From NCBI GenBank assembly GCA_046047615.1, contig JBJOHO010000003.1, forward strand, positions 1-44,396: 44,396 nucleotides of DNA. The letters are read 5' to 3'. Shown here piece by piece: positions 33,317 through 41,809 of the stretch; within the stretch, counting starts at the first letter, position 1; each line of letters opens with the position of its first letter. The position numbers and the translations under genes were made by a program. This DNA comes from ZC4RG30 sp046047615. Lineage in GTDB: Bacteria > Pseudomonadota > Gammaproteobacteria > Steroidobacterales > Steroidobacteraceae. The notes beneath the pieces are model-generated. The model saw only the letters and a list, made by a program, of their open reading frames with translations. It ran no database searches and was not told the origin of the DNA.

Positions 33317-34294
33317 TCAGAGCAGGGTCTGCACGCCGTCGCGCTCTTCCAGCAGTTCCTGGTGCGTGGCGGTCATCTTGCCGCGGCTGAAGTCATCGAC
33401 CGGCAAGCCCTGCACGATCTGGTATTCGCCGCCCGACGTGGTCACCGGGTAGGAGTAGATGACGCCTTCGGCGATGCCGTAGCTGCCGTCCGAGGGTACG
33501 GCCATGCTGACCCAGTCACCCTCGGCGGTGCCGTTGACCCAGGTGTGCACGTGGTCGATGGCGGCCGCAGCGGCGGACGCGGCTGAAGAAGCGCCGCGCG
33601 CCTTGATGATCGCGGCGCCGCGCTGCTGCACCACCGGGATGAAGCTGGACTCGATCCAGGCCTGGTCGACCAGCGACTTGGCCGCGATGCCGCCCACGGT
33701 GGCGTGGCTGAGATCCGGGTACTGCGTCGAGCTGTGGTTGCCCCAGATGGTGAGGCGGCGGATGTCGGTCGTGTGCTTGCCGGTCTTCTGCGCCAGCTGC
33801 GCCAGGGCGCGGTTGTGGTCCAGGCGGGTCATGGCCGTGAAATTGCGCGGGTTGAGGTCCGGCGCGTTGGCACGGGCGATCAGGGAGTTCGTGTTGGCCG
33901 GGTTGCCCACCACCAGCACCTTGATGTTGCGGTCGGCCACCTCGTTCATGGCCTTGCCCTGCGCGGAGAAGATCTGCGCGTTGGCCAGCAGCAGGTCCTT
34001 GCGCTCCATGCCCGGTCCACGGGGGCGCGCGCCCACCAGCAGTGCCACCTCGCTGTCCTTGAAGGCCACGCGTGCATCGTCGGTGGCCGTGACCGACTGC
34101 AGCAGCGGGAAGGCGCAGTCGTCCAGCTCCATGACCACGCCCTGCAGGGCCGGCAGCGTCGGCGTGATCTCGAGCAGGTTCAGGCGCACAGGCGTGTGGG
34201 GACCGAGCAGCTGGCCCGAGGCGACGCGGAAGGCGAGGGCATAGCCGATCTGGCCGGCCGCGCCGGTGATCGTGACGGTGACGGGCTTGTTCAT
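33317..34294 (-). CDS. mdh: malate dehydrogenase
   Basis: A 325-residue NAD-dependent malate dehydrogenase of the TCA cycle. It has the Rossmann TGAAGQIGYALAFR, the mobile loop GARPRGPGMERKDLL with its substrate Arg residues, VVGNPANTNSL, RLDHNRA and the catalytic His in WGNHSSTQYPDL. The roughly 325-residue length and these phrases fit the cytosolic/Xanthomonas-type group, not the 312-residue E. coli form. CGGAG precedes the ATG. Upstream lies an AT-rich patch with a candidate promoter, and an intrinsic terminator follows. Confidence 0.97.
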   Translation of the reverse strand: MNKPVTVTITGAAGQIGYALAFRVASGQLLGPHTPVRLNLLEITPTLPALQGVVMELDDCAFPLLQSVTATDDARVAFKDSEVALLVGARPRGPGMERKDLLLANAQIFSAQGKAMNEVADRNIKVLVVGNPANTNSLIARANAPDLNPRNFTAMTRLDHNRALAQLAQKTGKHTTDIRRLTIWGNHSSTQYPDLSHATVGGIAAKSLVDQAWIESSFIPVVQQRGAAIIKARGASSAASAAAAAIDHVHTWVNGTAEGDWVSMAVPSDGSYGIAEGVIYSYPVTTSGGEYQIVQGLPVDDFSRGKMTATHQELLEERDGVQTLL

Positions 34295-34369
34295 GACGGC
34301 TCCGGTGGATGAAGGCCGCCGATTCTACGGCGCCCTGCCCACGACGCGTCAGCCGCCGCCGGACCTGTT

Positions 34370-34435
34370 TTGTGAACCTGAACAAAAATCCGAAATGAAC
34401 CTTTTTATATCCGTATTGACAAATATCTGGAAAGG
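34370..34435. promoter_or_regulatory. AT-rich divergent promoter region (mdh and small-protein gene)
   Basis: This is the most AT-rich stretch in the window. For mdh (minus strand) TTTCCA (34433-34428) and TATAAA (34409-34404) are 18 bases apart, giving a leader of about 100 bases. On the plus strand a perfect TTGACA is at 34416-34421, but nothing resembling a -10 follows at 16-18 bases. The rest of the 222-base gap holds no recognisable gene. Confidence 0.4.
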
Positions 34436-34516
34436 GCGCTTCCTGCCCTTCCACGGCGCTGTCTTCCGCCGGTTCCGCGGCGCTGCGCCGGTCACGTTGT
34501 CAACGGGAGTGCTGCC

Positions 34517-34690
34517 ATGCAGACCCTGCACGATACTGCCGCGACCAGCCTGGCCTCGAAAGGTCTGGCCCTCGTCCTCGCCTTGCTGATCACCGGTTCC
34601 CTGCTCGCAGGGTTCGCCTACGCCGCCCGCACGGTGGGGACGGATCTCGGCCTGCCCCGGGGAACGATCGACATCCTGCCCCTCCCCTGA
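34517..34690 (+). CDS. 57-residue single-pass membrane small protein
   Basis: A short frame with GGGAG seven bases before its ATG. The peptide has a polar N-terminus (MQTLHDTAATSLASKG), one hydrophobic helix (LALVLALLITGSLLAGFAYA) and a short tail ending in DILPLP. The helix could be a membrane anchor or an uncleaved signal; AYA-A would also suit signal peptidase. I do not recognise a family. It lies just upstream of the mla operon and is separated from it by a strong hairpin at 34697-34715, which supports it being its own unit. Confidence 0.5.
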   Translation: MQTLHDTAATSLASKGLALVLALLITGSLLAGFAYAARTVGTDLGLPRGTIDILPLP

Positions 34691-34696
34691 GACGGG

Positions 34697-34715
34697 TGCT
34701 GGCGCAGCGCCAGCA
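34697..34715 (+). terminator. hairpin after the 57-residue gene
   Basis: TGCTGGCG and CGCCAGCA pair perfectly around CAG, six bases after the stop codon. No T-tract follows, so it may weaken read-through into mlaE or protect the small message, and is not a canonical terminator. Confidence 0.4.
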
Positions 34716-34755
34716 GCACGGCGCATGATCCCGGGGTGATTCCGCAGGACGCTTC

Positions 34756-35910
34756 ATGAGCCCCGAGGCCTTGCGTGCCGCCGTGCAGTTGCGGCGCGGG
34801 GAAGGCCGTCTCCTGCTGGTCCTGGGGGGGCGCTGGGATGCACTTGCCTTGCCGGCGCTGCGGAAGGCGCTGCAGGCGCTCGAGCTGCCGCGCGGTGCAA
34901 GTCTCGCCCTTGATCTGGGAGCCATCGAACGCCTTGAGCCGGCAGGGGCCTGGCTGCTGCAGGACCAGCTGCGCCGCTGGTCTGCAGCGGGGGTGAGGGT
35001 GCCGCCGGTCGCGGACTGGCCCCCCATGCTGCGGTTGGTGCATGACAGCCTTGAGCCCGAGGCGACCGTCGCGGTGGCGGCGGTGCCGGTGGCAGGGCAA
35101 GGTCCGGCGTGGCAGCTGCGTTTCACGCGGCAGCTGGGGATGCGGGCCGATGCCGCGGCGGGACGCACCGTGGCCGGCGTGGCCTTCGTCGGGCGTACCG
35201 TGGCGACGCTGGCATCGGCCGTGACCCGGCCCCGGCGCCTGCGGCCGACGGCCATCGTACGGCACATCTGGGACACGGGCATCACTGCCTTGCCGATCGT
35301 GTCGCTGATCGCCTTCCTGATCAGCGTGATCCTCGCCTACCTCAGCGCCACGCAGTTGCGCAGCTTCGGGGTCGACATCTTCGTCGTCGACCTGGTCACG
35401 GTCGGTGTGTTGCGCGAGCTCGGCGTGCTGCTCACCGCCATCATCGTGGCAGGCCGCTCCGGCAGTGCCTTTGCCGCCGAAATCGGCGCCATGCAGCTGA
35501 ACGAGGAGGTCGATGCCCTGGAGGCGACCGGCGTCGATCCCATCGAGACGCTGGTGCTGCCGCGGGTGCTGGGGCTGGTGATCGCGCTGCCGCTGCTGAC
35601 CTTCGTCGCCGACATCATCGGCATGGCCGGCGGCGCCTTGCTGAGCCTCGCGCTGCTGGACATCCCGTTGGTGCAGTTCATCAACCGTGCCGAGGAAGCC
35701 ATTGCGCCGACGACGTTCTGGGTCGGCATCTGGAAGGCGCCGGTGTTCGGCCTGCTCATCGCGCTGTCCGGCACCTGGCGCGGCCTGCAGGTGCGCGGCT
35801 CCTCACGCGAGCTGGGCCGCTTGACCACCGTGGCCGTGGTGCAGTCGATCTTCCTCGTGCTGCTGGCCGATGCGCTGTTCGCGGTGCTGTTCATGAAGCT
35901 CGACGTATGA
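34756..35910 (+). CDS. mlaE: MlaE-family lipid ABC transporter permease with N-terminal STAS-like domain
   Basis: A 384-residue permease. About residues 1-110 form a STAS-like domain (LLLVLGGRWDALALPALRKA, then SLALDLGAIERLEPAGAWLL), corresponding to a separate MlaB in E. coli. Five to six membrane segments follow, with MlaE signatures GVLRELGVLLTAIIVAGRSG, SAFAAEIGAMQLNEEVDALE and IETLVLPRVLGLVIALPLL. It forms the inner-membrane channel of a phospholipid transport system that maintains outer-membrane asymmetry. The stop overlaps the mlaF ATG as ATGA. Fusion of the regulatory STAS domain explains the lack of a separate mlaB. Confidence 0.93.
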   Translation: MSPEALRAAVQLRRGEGRLLLVLGGRWDALALPALRKALQALELPRGASLALDLGAIERLEPAGAWLLQDQLRRWSAAGVRVPPVADWPPMLRLVHDSLEPEATVAVAAVPVAGQGPAWQLRFTRQLGMRADAAAGRTVAGVAFVGRTVATLASAVTRPRRLRPTAIVRHIWDTGITALPIVSLIAFLISVILAYLSATQLRSFGVDIFVVDLVTVGVLRELGVLLTAIIVAGRSGSAFAAEIGAMQLNEEVDALEATGVDPIETLVLPRVLGLVIALPLLTFVADIIGMAGGALLSLALLDIPLVQFINRAEEAIAPTTFWVGIWKAPVFGLLIALSGTWRGLQVRGSSRELGRLTTVAVVQSIFLVLLADALFAVLFMKLDV

Positions 35911-36689
35911 ACGAGCCGGCCGCCGCGGTCCGCGTCACGGGTCTGGTCAACCGTTTCGGTCGCCAGGTCGTGCACGATGGCCTCGACCTGTCGGTGCGGC
36001 ACGGCGAGGTCTTCGGCATCGTCGGCGGCAGTGGCAGCGGCAAGTCGGTGTTGTTGCGGTCCATCCTCGGACTGCGCCGGCCACAGGCGGGCGAGATCCG
36101 GCTGGACGGGCGCGACATCACGCGCCTGCGGGGACCGTCACTGCGGGAGGCCAAGTCGCGCTATGGCGTGACCTTCCAGCATGGCGCGCTGTTCAGCGCG
36201 CTGACCGTGCGCGAAAACATCCAGTTGCCGATGCTGGAACACCTCGAGTTGCCGCCCGATGGCCTGGAAGACCTGGCGCGGCTGAAGCTGCGGCTGGTCG
36301 GCCTGCCGGACGATGCCCTGCACAAGTATCCGTCACAGCTTTCCGGCGGCATGGTCAAGCGTGCGGCGCTGGCACGCGCCCTGGCGCTGGATCCGCCCCT
36401 GCTGTTCCTCGACGAACCCACTTCGGGCCTCGATCCGATCAGTGCCGCGGCCTTCGACGAGCTGATAGCCTATCTGCAGCGCACCTTGGCGCTCACGGTG
36501 GTCATGATCACCCACGACCTCGACAGCCTGTTCCGCATCTGCGACCGCGTCGGCGTCATCGTCGACCGGCGCATGGTCGTGGGCACCCTGGCCGAGGTGT
36601 CGGCCCACCCCCATCCGTGGATCCAGTCCTACTTCCATGGCGAGCGGGCGCAGCGCTTTTCGCCGCCGGCGGTGACCCATGGAACGTGA
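35907..36689 (+). CDS. mlaF: MlaF-type ABC transporter ATPase
   Basis: A 260-residue ATPase. Walker A is GGSGSGKSVLLRSILGL, the Q-loop is in GVTFQHGALFSALTV, the signature is QLSGGMVKRAALARALA, Walker B LLFLDEPTSGLDP, and the H-loop Asp-His is in VVMITHDLDSL. The phrases HGALFSALTV and LSGGMVKR are typical of Mla/Mce ATPases. It drives lipid movement by the MlaE permease. It overlaps the mlaE stop (ATGA) and mlaD by 11 bases. Confidence 0.95.
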   Translation: MNEPAAAVRVTGLVNRFGRQVVHDGLDLSVRHGEVFGIVGGSGSGKSVLLRSILGLRRPQAGEIRLDGRDITRLRGPSLREAKSRYGVTFQHGALFSALTVRENIQLPMLEHLELPPDGLEDLARLKLRLVGLPDDALHKYPSQLSGGMVKRAALARALALDPPLLFLDEPTSGLDPISAAAFDELIAYLQRTLALTVVMITHDLDSLFRICDRVGVIVDRRMVVGTLAEVSAHPHPWIQSYFHGERAQRFSPPAVTHGT

Positions 36690-37614
36690 CGCGCACTACA
36701 CCTTGGTGGGTGCCTTCGTGCTGCTGGTGGTGACGCTCGCCGGGCTGTTCGTCTACTGGTACTCGGACGGCCGCGACCACCGCGACTACCTGCGCTATGA
36801 GATCTATTTCGAGGGCAGCGTCAGTGGCCTCACCGTCGGCAGCCAGGTGCGCTACCTGGGCGTCGACGTCGGGCGCATCGTGCGCATCCGGCTCGACCCG
36901 CGCGCCGCGGACCGCGTCCAGGTCATCGCCGACATCGATCGCGCTGCACCGATCTCGCAGCGCACCCAGGCCAAGTTGTCGCTGCAGGGCGTCACCGGTC
37001 TGCTCTACCTCGACCTGCAGCAGCCACGCGATGATTCCGCCCGCATGCCTTCCGTGAAGGGCGAGCGCTACCCGGTGATCGACTCGATGCGCTCGGAGTT
37101 CGACGTGGTGGTGGCGTCGCTGCCGGAGATCGCGCTGCGCGTCAACGACGTGCTGGCCAAGGCGCAGGACGTGCTCTCGGCGCAGAACACCGCCAACCTC
37201 GCGCGTACGTTGGAACAACTGGAGCGCAGCACGCGCCCGTTGCCGGCAACGGCCGCGCAGCTCGATGCCTTGCTCGGCGACCTGCGTGGTGCGGCCGCCG
37301 ACACACGTTCCCTGGTGCAGTCGGTACAGGGCGCAGCGGACCTGCTCGGTCCTGATGTCGCGCGCACCGTGGAGCAGCTGCGTGCCACCAGTGAAAACCT
37401 CGCGCGACTGAGCGCGCGCGTCGACACCCTGATGGCCCAGAACAGCACCGGCCTGCAACAGTTCACACAGGAGGGTCTGCCGCAGCTGCAGCAGACCTTG
37501 CGCAGCGCGCAGCAGGCCGCCGACGAACTTTCGGCCCTGTCGCGCCGCCTGGAGGAGGAGCCCTCGCAGCTCCTGTACGAGCGTCGGCCGTCCGGCGTGG
37601 AGTTGCCGCAATGA
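36679..37614 (+). CDS. mlaD: MlaD-type MCE-domain protein
   Basis: A 311-residue substrate-binding subunit. It has an N-terminal membrane anchor (YTLVGAFVLLVVTLAGLFVY), one MCE domain (about residues 38-115: VSGLTVGSQVRYLGVDVGRI, then LSLQGVTGLLYLDLQ) and a long helical tail rich in Gln, Leu and Ala (about residues 150-300) that probably forms a coiled coil or tunnel. It is longer than E. coli MlaD (183 residues), so the helical tail resembles that of longer MCE proteins such as those spanning the periplasm. It presents lipid to the permease. No mlaC or mlaA is present here. Confidence 0.92.
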   Translation: MERDAHYTLVGAFVLLVVTLAGLFVYWYSDGRDHRDYLRYEIYFEGSVSGLTVGSQVRYLGVDVGRIVRIRLDPRAADRVQVIADIDRAAPISQRTQAKLSLQGVTGLLYLDLQQPRDDSARMPSVKGERYPVIDSMRSEFDVVVASLPEIALRVNDVLAKAQDVLSAQNTANLARTLEQLERSTRPLPATAAQLDALLGDLRGAAADTRSLVQSVQGAADLLGPDVARTVEQLRATSENLARLSARVDTLMAQNSTGLQQFTQEGLPQLQQTLRSAQQAADELSALSRRLEEEPSQLLYERRPSGVELPQ

Positions 37615-38255
37615 TCCGCCTGCTGGTCCCCGCCCTGTTGGTGCTGGCGCTCCCCGCCTGTGGCAGCCTGCAAAGCCGCGCGATCCCGGAACGCACCTAC
37701 CTCTGGGAAGAGGCCGCCGTGGCTGCCCCTGCTGCTCCGGTGCCGCGCATGACCGACGTCTCGCTGCGCCTGTCAGCGGTCTCGGCCGAACCCGCACTGC
37801 GCTCGCCGCGCCTCTGGCTGGTGCAGCCACAGGGCCGGCTGCGCGCGGTGGAGGGTGCACGCTGGAGTGGCGAGGCGCCGCAACTGCTGCATACCGTGCT
37901 GGCGCGCGGCCTGCGCGACAGTGGCCGCTTTGGCCAGGTGCAGGCGGAAGGTCCCCCCCGTGGCGTGACGCACGAGGTGTCGGTGCACCTGCGGCAGCAC
38001 GCGGCGTTCTATGCGGGGGCGGCGCCTGCCGACGAGGCGCCGCTGGCCCGGATCACGATTGACGTGGCGGTGGGTGCGCCGCGCGAGGGTCGACAGCTGG
38101 CGGCCTTTGCGCTGCAGGCCGAGGTCCGCGCGCGCAGCGCGCGCGAGCCCGATGTGGCGGCAGCGCTGGGGCAGGCCGCCGTGCAACTGTCCCGCACCCT
38201 GCCTGGCGCGGTCCAGGAGGCCGTCAGAACGTCGACAGGCCGCTCCACTCCATGA
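37611..38255 (+). CDS. ABC-transport auxiliary lipoprotein (PqiC/LptL-like)
   Basis: A 214-residue lipoprotein. The signal peptide ends in the lipobox LPACG, with Cys17 as the lipid-attached residue. The mature part matches the auxiliary component family PF03886: YLWEE near the N-terminus, a LIQ-like SPRLWLVQPQGRLRAVEGARW, LHTVLARGLRDSGRF and THEVSVHLRQHAAF. Such proteins dock MCE complexes to the outer membrane. The ATG overlaps the mlaD stop, so it completes the operon. Its end overlaps the opposing phospholipase D-like gene by 32 bases. Confidence 0.88.
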   Translation: MIRLLVPALLVLALPACGSLQSRAIPERTYLWEEAAVAAPAAPVPRMTDVSLRLSAVSAEPALRSPRLWLVQPQGRLRAVEGARWSGEAPQLLHTVLARGLRDSGRFGQVQAEGPPRGVTHEVSVHLRQHAAFYAGAAPADEAPLARITIDVAVGAPREGRQLAAFALQAEVRARSAREPDVAAALGQAAVQLSRTLPGAVQEAVRTSTGRSTP

Positions 38256-39639
38256 ACCGGTAGAGCAGCTGGCGCCAGCGCGAATCATCGCGCCAGACCG
38301 CCGCCGGCACACTGCACTGCAGGCCGTCCCGGTTCGTCCACAGTCCCTCGAACCAGCCCACGACGGCCTGCGCCACGGCGTCGCGTTGGGACACTTCAAG
38401 CGCGACATTGGCCTCCAGGTTGAAGTCCTGCAGGTTGCGGCGCGTGAAGTTCGCCGAACCGAGTGTCAGCCAGAGCCGCCCTGCTTCGCGCACCATGAGC
38501 AGCTTCGCGTGGAACTGCTCTCCGTGCGTGACGGCCCAGCGCAGTTGCAGGCTGGCGCCACCGTCGCGCAGCAGTTCAGCCGCCACCTGGCGGTTGGGCA
38601 GCCCCGACTTGCGGTGGCCAAAGGCATCCTTGTTCGGGTCCAGCAGCACCCGGATGCTGGCTCCGCGGTGCGCGGCATCGCGCAGCGCGTGGACCACGCC
38701 GCGGTCCGACAGGTAGAACTGCGCCAGGTCGATGCAACTGCCATGGGCACAGCGGGCAAGTCGCCCGAGGACTGCGGCACGGATCGCTCCTTCCGTCAGC
38801 ACCTGGGCCCATGCACGCGAAGGCACACCGTCGGCGGGTTTGCCGTGGCCTGCGCTGCGCGCGTCGAAGGCCGCCGGATCCCCGCGCCACCCGCAGGCGA
38901 CCGCCCACTGCAGCTCACTGCGCAGCAAGGGGCGCAGCGCTTCGCCCTCGAGTTCGAGTCCGACGTTCGAGTGCGCACTGCTGGCATCGTGCGGATTGGC
39001 GGACGACACGATGCCGTGCAGGCCACCCTTGCCGTCACCCGTGAGCAGCAGCTTGCGATGGTTGGCCTTGAACTGCAGCAGCCGCGCCACCGCCGCCGCC
39101 GGCATCCGCGGGCCGTCCGCGTCCAGCAGGTTCGGCCAGCGGCCGGCGCCGCCCTCGGGCAACCACCAGCGCAGCAGCAGCCGCCACAGCACGGACCAGG
39201 CGGGGTTGCTGTCGCGCAGCTGCTCGAGGTCGGAGACCACGACATCGATGCCGGCGTCCTGCAGTTGTTGCAGGCCATGTGGCCATTGCCTGCCATAGCC
39301 CAGGTTGATCGGATCGACCAGCAGCAGCACCGGGAGCGCGGGCGAACTTCGCCGCAGCGCCAGCAGTGACTCCCGCAGCTCTGCAGATGCCGGACGCAAT
39401 CGCGCGTCGGGCGCCGACAGTGCGCCGCGATCATCGTTGAACAGGAAGTAGTCGAGCAGCAGGAAGTCGCGTGCCGCGGCGATGCGGCGCAGCGTCGCGT
39501 CCAGGATGGCGTGACGCAGAACCGGTCGCCCCGAGGCGTCGGCGGCCGTCAGGTCGGCCAGGAAATGGACTGTGCCGGCCTCGATCCGGACGCGGTCACC
39601 GGCCACGCGGCTGCCCGGTGGCAGGGACCGCAGGCGCAT
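38224..39639 (-). CDS. phospholipase D-like (cardiolipin synthase-like) protein with modified HKD motifs
   Basis: A 471-residue two-lobed PLD-superfamily protein. The first HxK is NHRKLLLTG (His194, Lys196) and is followed by SSANPHDASS. The second is FHAKLLMVR (His377, Lys379), followed by LTLGSANFTRRNL. In both, the canonical Asp five residues after the Lys is replaced (Gly201, with an Asp at 202; Arg384). The His pair needed for phosphatidyl transfer is intact, so activity remains possible. There are no N-terminal membrane helices, unlike ClsA. It lies three bases after the upstream GGDEF/EAL gene and is probably co-transcribed with it. It may act on phospholipid headgroups. Confidence 0.85.
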   Translation of the reverse strand: MRLRSLPPGSRVAGDRVRIEAGTVHFLADLTAADASGRPVLRHAILDATLRRIAAARDFLLLDYFLFNDDRGALSAPDARLRPASAELRESLLALRRSSPALPVLLLVDPINLGYGRQWPHGLQQLQDAGIDVVVSDLEQLRDSNPAWSVLWRLLLRWWLPEGGAGRWPNLLDADGPRMPAAAVARLLQFKANHRKLLLTGDGKGGLHGIVSSANPHDASSAHSNVGLELEGEALRPLLRSELQWAVACGWRGDPAAFDARSAGHGKPADGVPSRAWAQVLTEGAIRAAVLGRLARCAHGSCIDLAQFYLSDRGVVHALRDAAHRGASIRVLLDPNKDAFGHRKSGLPNRQVAAELLRDGGASLQLRWAVTHGEQFHAKLLMVREAGRLWLTLGSANFTRRNLQDFNLEANVALEVSQRDAVAQAVVGWFEGLWTNRDGLQCSVPAAVWRDDSRWRQLLYRFMEWSGLSTF

Positions 39640-39642
39640 GCC

Positions 39643-41718
39643 TCAGGCCTGCACGACGGCGTCTCCCGCCGCGGTGCCGCCGATGAACACGTCGCCGAAC
39701 GGCTCGATGCCGTGCTCCTGCGCCCACATCTGCTCAGACAGGGCCGTGGCGGTGCAAGGCTCGCCGAACAGGCGTCCCTGCGCATAGTGGCAGTTCAGGC
39801 TGCGCAGGAACTCCAGTTGTGCCTCGGTCTCCACCCCTTCGGCGACCACCTGCATGCCCAGGTTGCGGGCCATCTCGATGATCGTGCGCACCAGCGTGGC
39901 GACGGCCGGTTGGGTGGTCGTGTCACGCACGAAGCTCTGGTCGATCTTCAGCGTGCCGATGGGGAACTGCTGCAGCGCCGCCAGCGACGAATAACCGGTG
40001 CCGAAGTCATCGATGGAGAGGTGCACGCCCAACTCGCGCAGTTCCTTCAGCATGCCCACCGTGCGCTGAGGATCGACCATCAGCGTGCTCTCGGTGATCT
40101 CCAGCTCGAGGTTCGCCGGCGAGACCTGCTGGTTCTCGAACACCGAGCGGCAACGCAGGATGAAGCTGGCCTGGCGCAGCTGCCGCAGCGACAGGTTGAG
40201 CGAGATGCGGCCGGGGTCGCGGACGTGCTCGGCGATGGCCCGGTAGTCCTTGCAGACCTGGTTCAGCACCCACTCACCGACGGAGAAGATCAGGTCGTTT
40301 TCCTCGGCCAGCGGGATGAACTGCGCGGGCGGGATGTCACCATGCCCGGGCAGCCGCCAGCGCAGCAGGCCTTCGGCGCCGACGATGCGTCCGCTGCTGA
40401 GGTCCACCTTCGGCATGTAGCGCAACACCAGCTCGTCGCGCTCCACGGCCCGCTTCAGCTTGCTCTTGAGCATCAGCCGCTCGATCGCCGCGGCGTTCAT
40501 CTCGGGAGAGTAGCTCACGTAGCTGTTGCCGCCACCCTCCTTCGAGTAGTACATGGCCGCGTCGGCGTTGCGGATGAGGTCGATGACGTTCTCGGCATCG
40601 CGCGGACAGAAAGCGGCACCGATGCTGACCGACAGGAAAATCTCCTGCTGGTTGATGTGGAAGGGGCGGGCCACGGCCTCGAGGATGGCGGCCGACAGCT
40701 GCCGCAGCGTGCTGCGGGCCTCGACGGTGTTTGCGCCTTCGGCAAACAGCGCGAACTCGTCGCCAGCGAGGCGGCCGATCACGGCACCCTGCGGCAGGAT
40801 GCGTGTCACGCGCTCGGTCAGGATCTCGAGCACGCGGTCGCCGGCGGCGTGTCCGAAGGTGTCGTTGACTTCCTTGAAGCGGTCCATGTCCATGTACAGC
40901 ATGCCGACCGCACCGCGTGCCCGCAGTGCGCGTGCGATGGCCTGCTGCAGCAGGTGCTGGAACTGCATGCGGTTGGGGATCTTGGTCAGCGCGTCATAGC
41001 GCGCCAGATAGCGGATCCGGCGCTCGGCGCGCTTGCGGTCCGTGATGTCCCGGGCGACGAACACGCAGCCGGCGAATTCCGGGCGCACAACGGCCAGCGT
41101 GGAGGCCGTCAGCGACACCGGGATGGTCTGGCCGCTGCCGGTACGCATCACCGTCTCTCCGGCCAGTTTCATGACGTCCTGCGCAGCGGCTTCCGGCGGA
41201 TTCTCGAACAGCTCCGTGAGTGCCACGCCGCGCAACTGCACGAGCGCCTTGCCACTGAGCTGGAGTGCCTTCTGGTTGGCGATGCGGATCTCGCCGCCTG
41301 CGGAGGTCACGAACACCGCGTCGGTCATGCTGTCCAGGACGCCCTGCAGCTCGTCGCGCGAAACACTCGTGAGCGCGAGGCGCTGCCGCAACTGGTCGAC
41401 CGTCTGCTCCAGCTCGCCCAGTTCATCCGGCCGGCGGATCGGCACCGGATGCGAGTAATCGCCTTCCATGATGCGGGTGGCGCTGGCCGTGAGGTCTTCC
41501 ACGCGCCGTACCAGACGCCGGCTGGCGTAGAGGGCCACCATGCCGCTGGCGACCATGCCAGCGAGCCCGATGCCGGCCACGCCCCAGCGCAGCGGCGCAC
41601 CCGGGGTGCCGAGCCACGCGGCCGGCAGCACGAAGGCCAGCAACAACAGCAACGCGCACAGCCAGGCTGCCCAGGCCGTGGCGTGCAAGGCGATGCGAGT
41701 CTTGAGGCTGTAGGACAT
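39643..41718 (-). CDS. membrane GGDEF/EAL cyclic-di-GMP protein with HAMP and PAS domains
   Basis: A 691-residue protein. Two N-terminal transmembrane helices are followed by a HAMP domain (RRLVRRVEDLTASATRIMEG), a PAS domain (DSMTDAVFVTSAGGEIRIA), a GGDEF domain and an EAL domain. The GGDEF signature is RLAGDEF (AGDEF variant), and there is no RxxD inhibitory site just before it. The EAL domain has AEGLLRW (EGL for EAL) but keeps LEITES, DDFGTGYSSL, LKIDQSFVRD and AEGVETEAQ, so phosphodiesterase activity is plausible. Which activity dominates cannot be told. It is divergent from the M15 peptidase gene and followed at once by the PLD-like gene. Confidence 0.93.
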   Translation of the reverse strand: MSYSLKTRIALHATAWAAWLCALLLLLAFVLPAAWLGTPGAPLRWGVAGIGLAGMVASGMVALYASRRLVRRVEDLTASATRIMEGDYSHPVPIRRPDELGELEQTVDQLRQRLALTSVSRDELQGVLDSMTDAVFVTSAGGEIRIANQKALQLSGKALVQLRGVALTELFENPPEAAAQDVMKLAGETVMRTGSGQTIPVSLTASTLAVVRPEFAGCVFVARDITDRKRAERRIRYLARYDALTKIPNRMQFQHLLQQAIARALRARGAVGMLYMDMDRFKEVNDTFGHAAGDRVLEILTERVTRILPQGAVIGRLAGDEFALFAEGANTVEARSTLRQLSAAILEAVARPFHINQQEIFLSVSIGAAFCPRDAENVIDLIRNADAAMYYSKEGGGNSYVSYSPEMNAAAIERLMLKSKLKRAVERDELVLRYMPKVDLSSGRIVGAEGLLRWRLPGHGDIPPAQFIPLAEENDLIFSVGEWVLNQVCKDYRAIAEHVRDPGRISLNLSLRQLRQASFILRCRSVFENQQVSPANLELEITESTLMVDPQRTVGMLKELRELGVHLSIDDFGTGYSSLAALQQFPIGTLKIDQSFVRDTTTQPAVATLVRTIIEMARNLGMQVVAEGVETEAQLEFLRSLNCHYAQGRLFGEPCTATALSEQMWAQEHGIEPFGDVFIGGTAAGDAVVQA

Positions 41719-41797
41719 GTCGGCGCCGGCGGAAAACCCGTGGCATAGGTTACGCCTTCGCCGTGCCCGGAGCAGTCCGCAAACGTGATGCAGCCCC

Positions 41798-41803
41798 TAG
41801 AAT
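41798..41803 (+). promoter_or_regulatory. candidate -10 element of the M15 peptidase gene (leaderless)
   Basis: TAGAAT ends six bases before the ATG at 41810, and the intervening GGGCCC is not a convincing ribosome site. Transcription starting seven bases after the hexamer would begin exactly at the A of ATG. The -35 region is poor. Confidence 0.4.
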
Positions 41804-41809
41804 GGGCCC

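Noticed and set aside
34416..34444. Perfect TTGACA on the plus strand as the promoter of the 57-residue gene.
   Set aside because: No -10-like hexamer follows at 16-18 bases, so I did not call it a promoter by itself; it is only noted within the AT-rich region.
39511..41748. A 745-codon plus-strand open frame opposite the GGDEF/EAL gene.
   Set aside because: Composition is typical of an antisense frame, and the minus strand encodes a complete five-domain protein.
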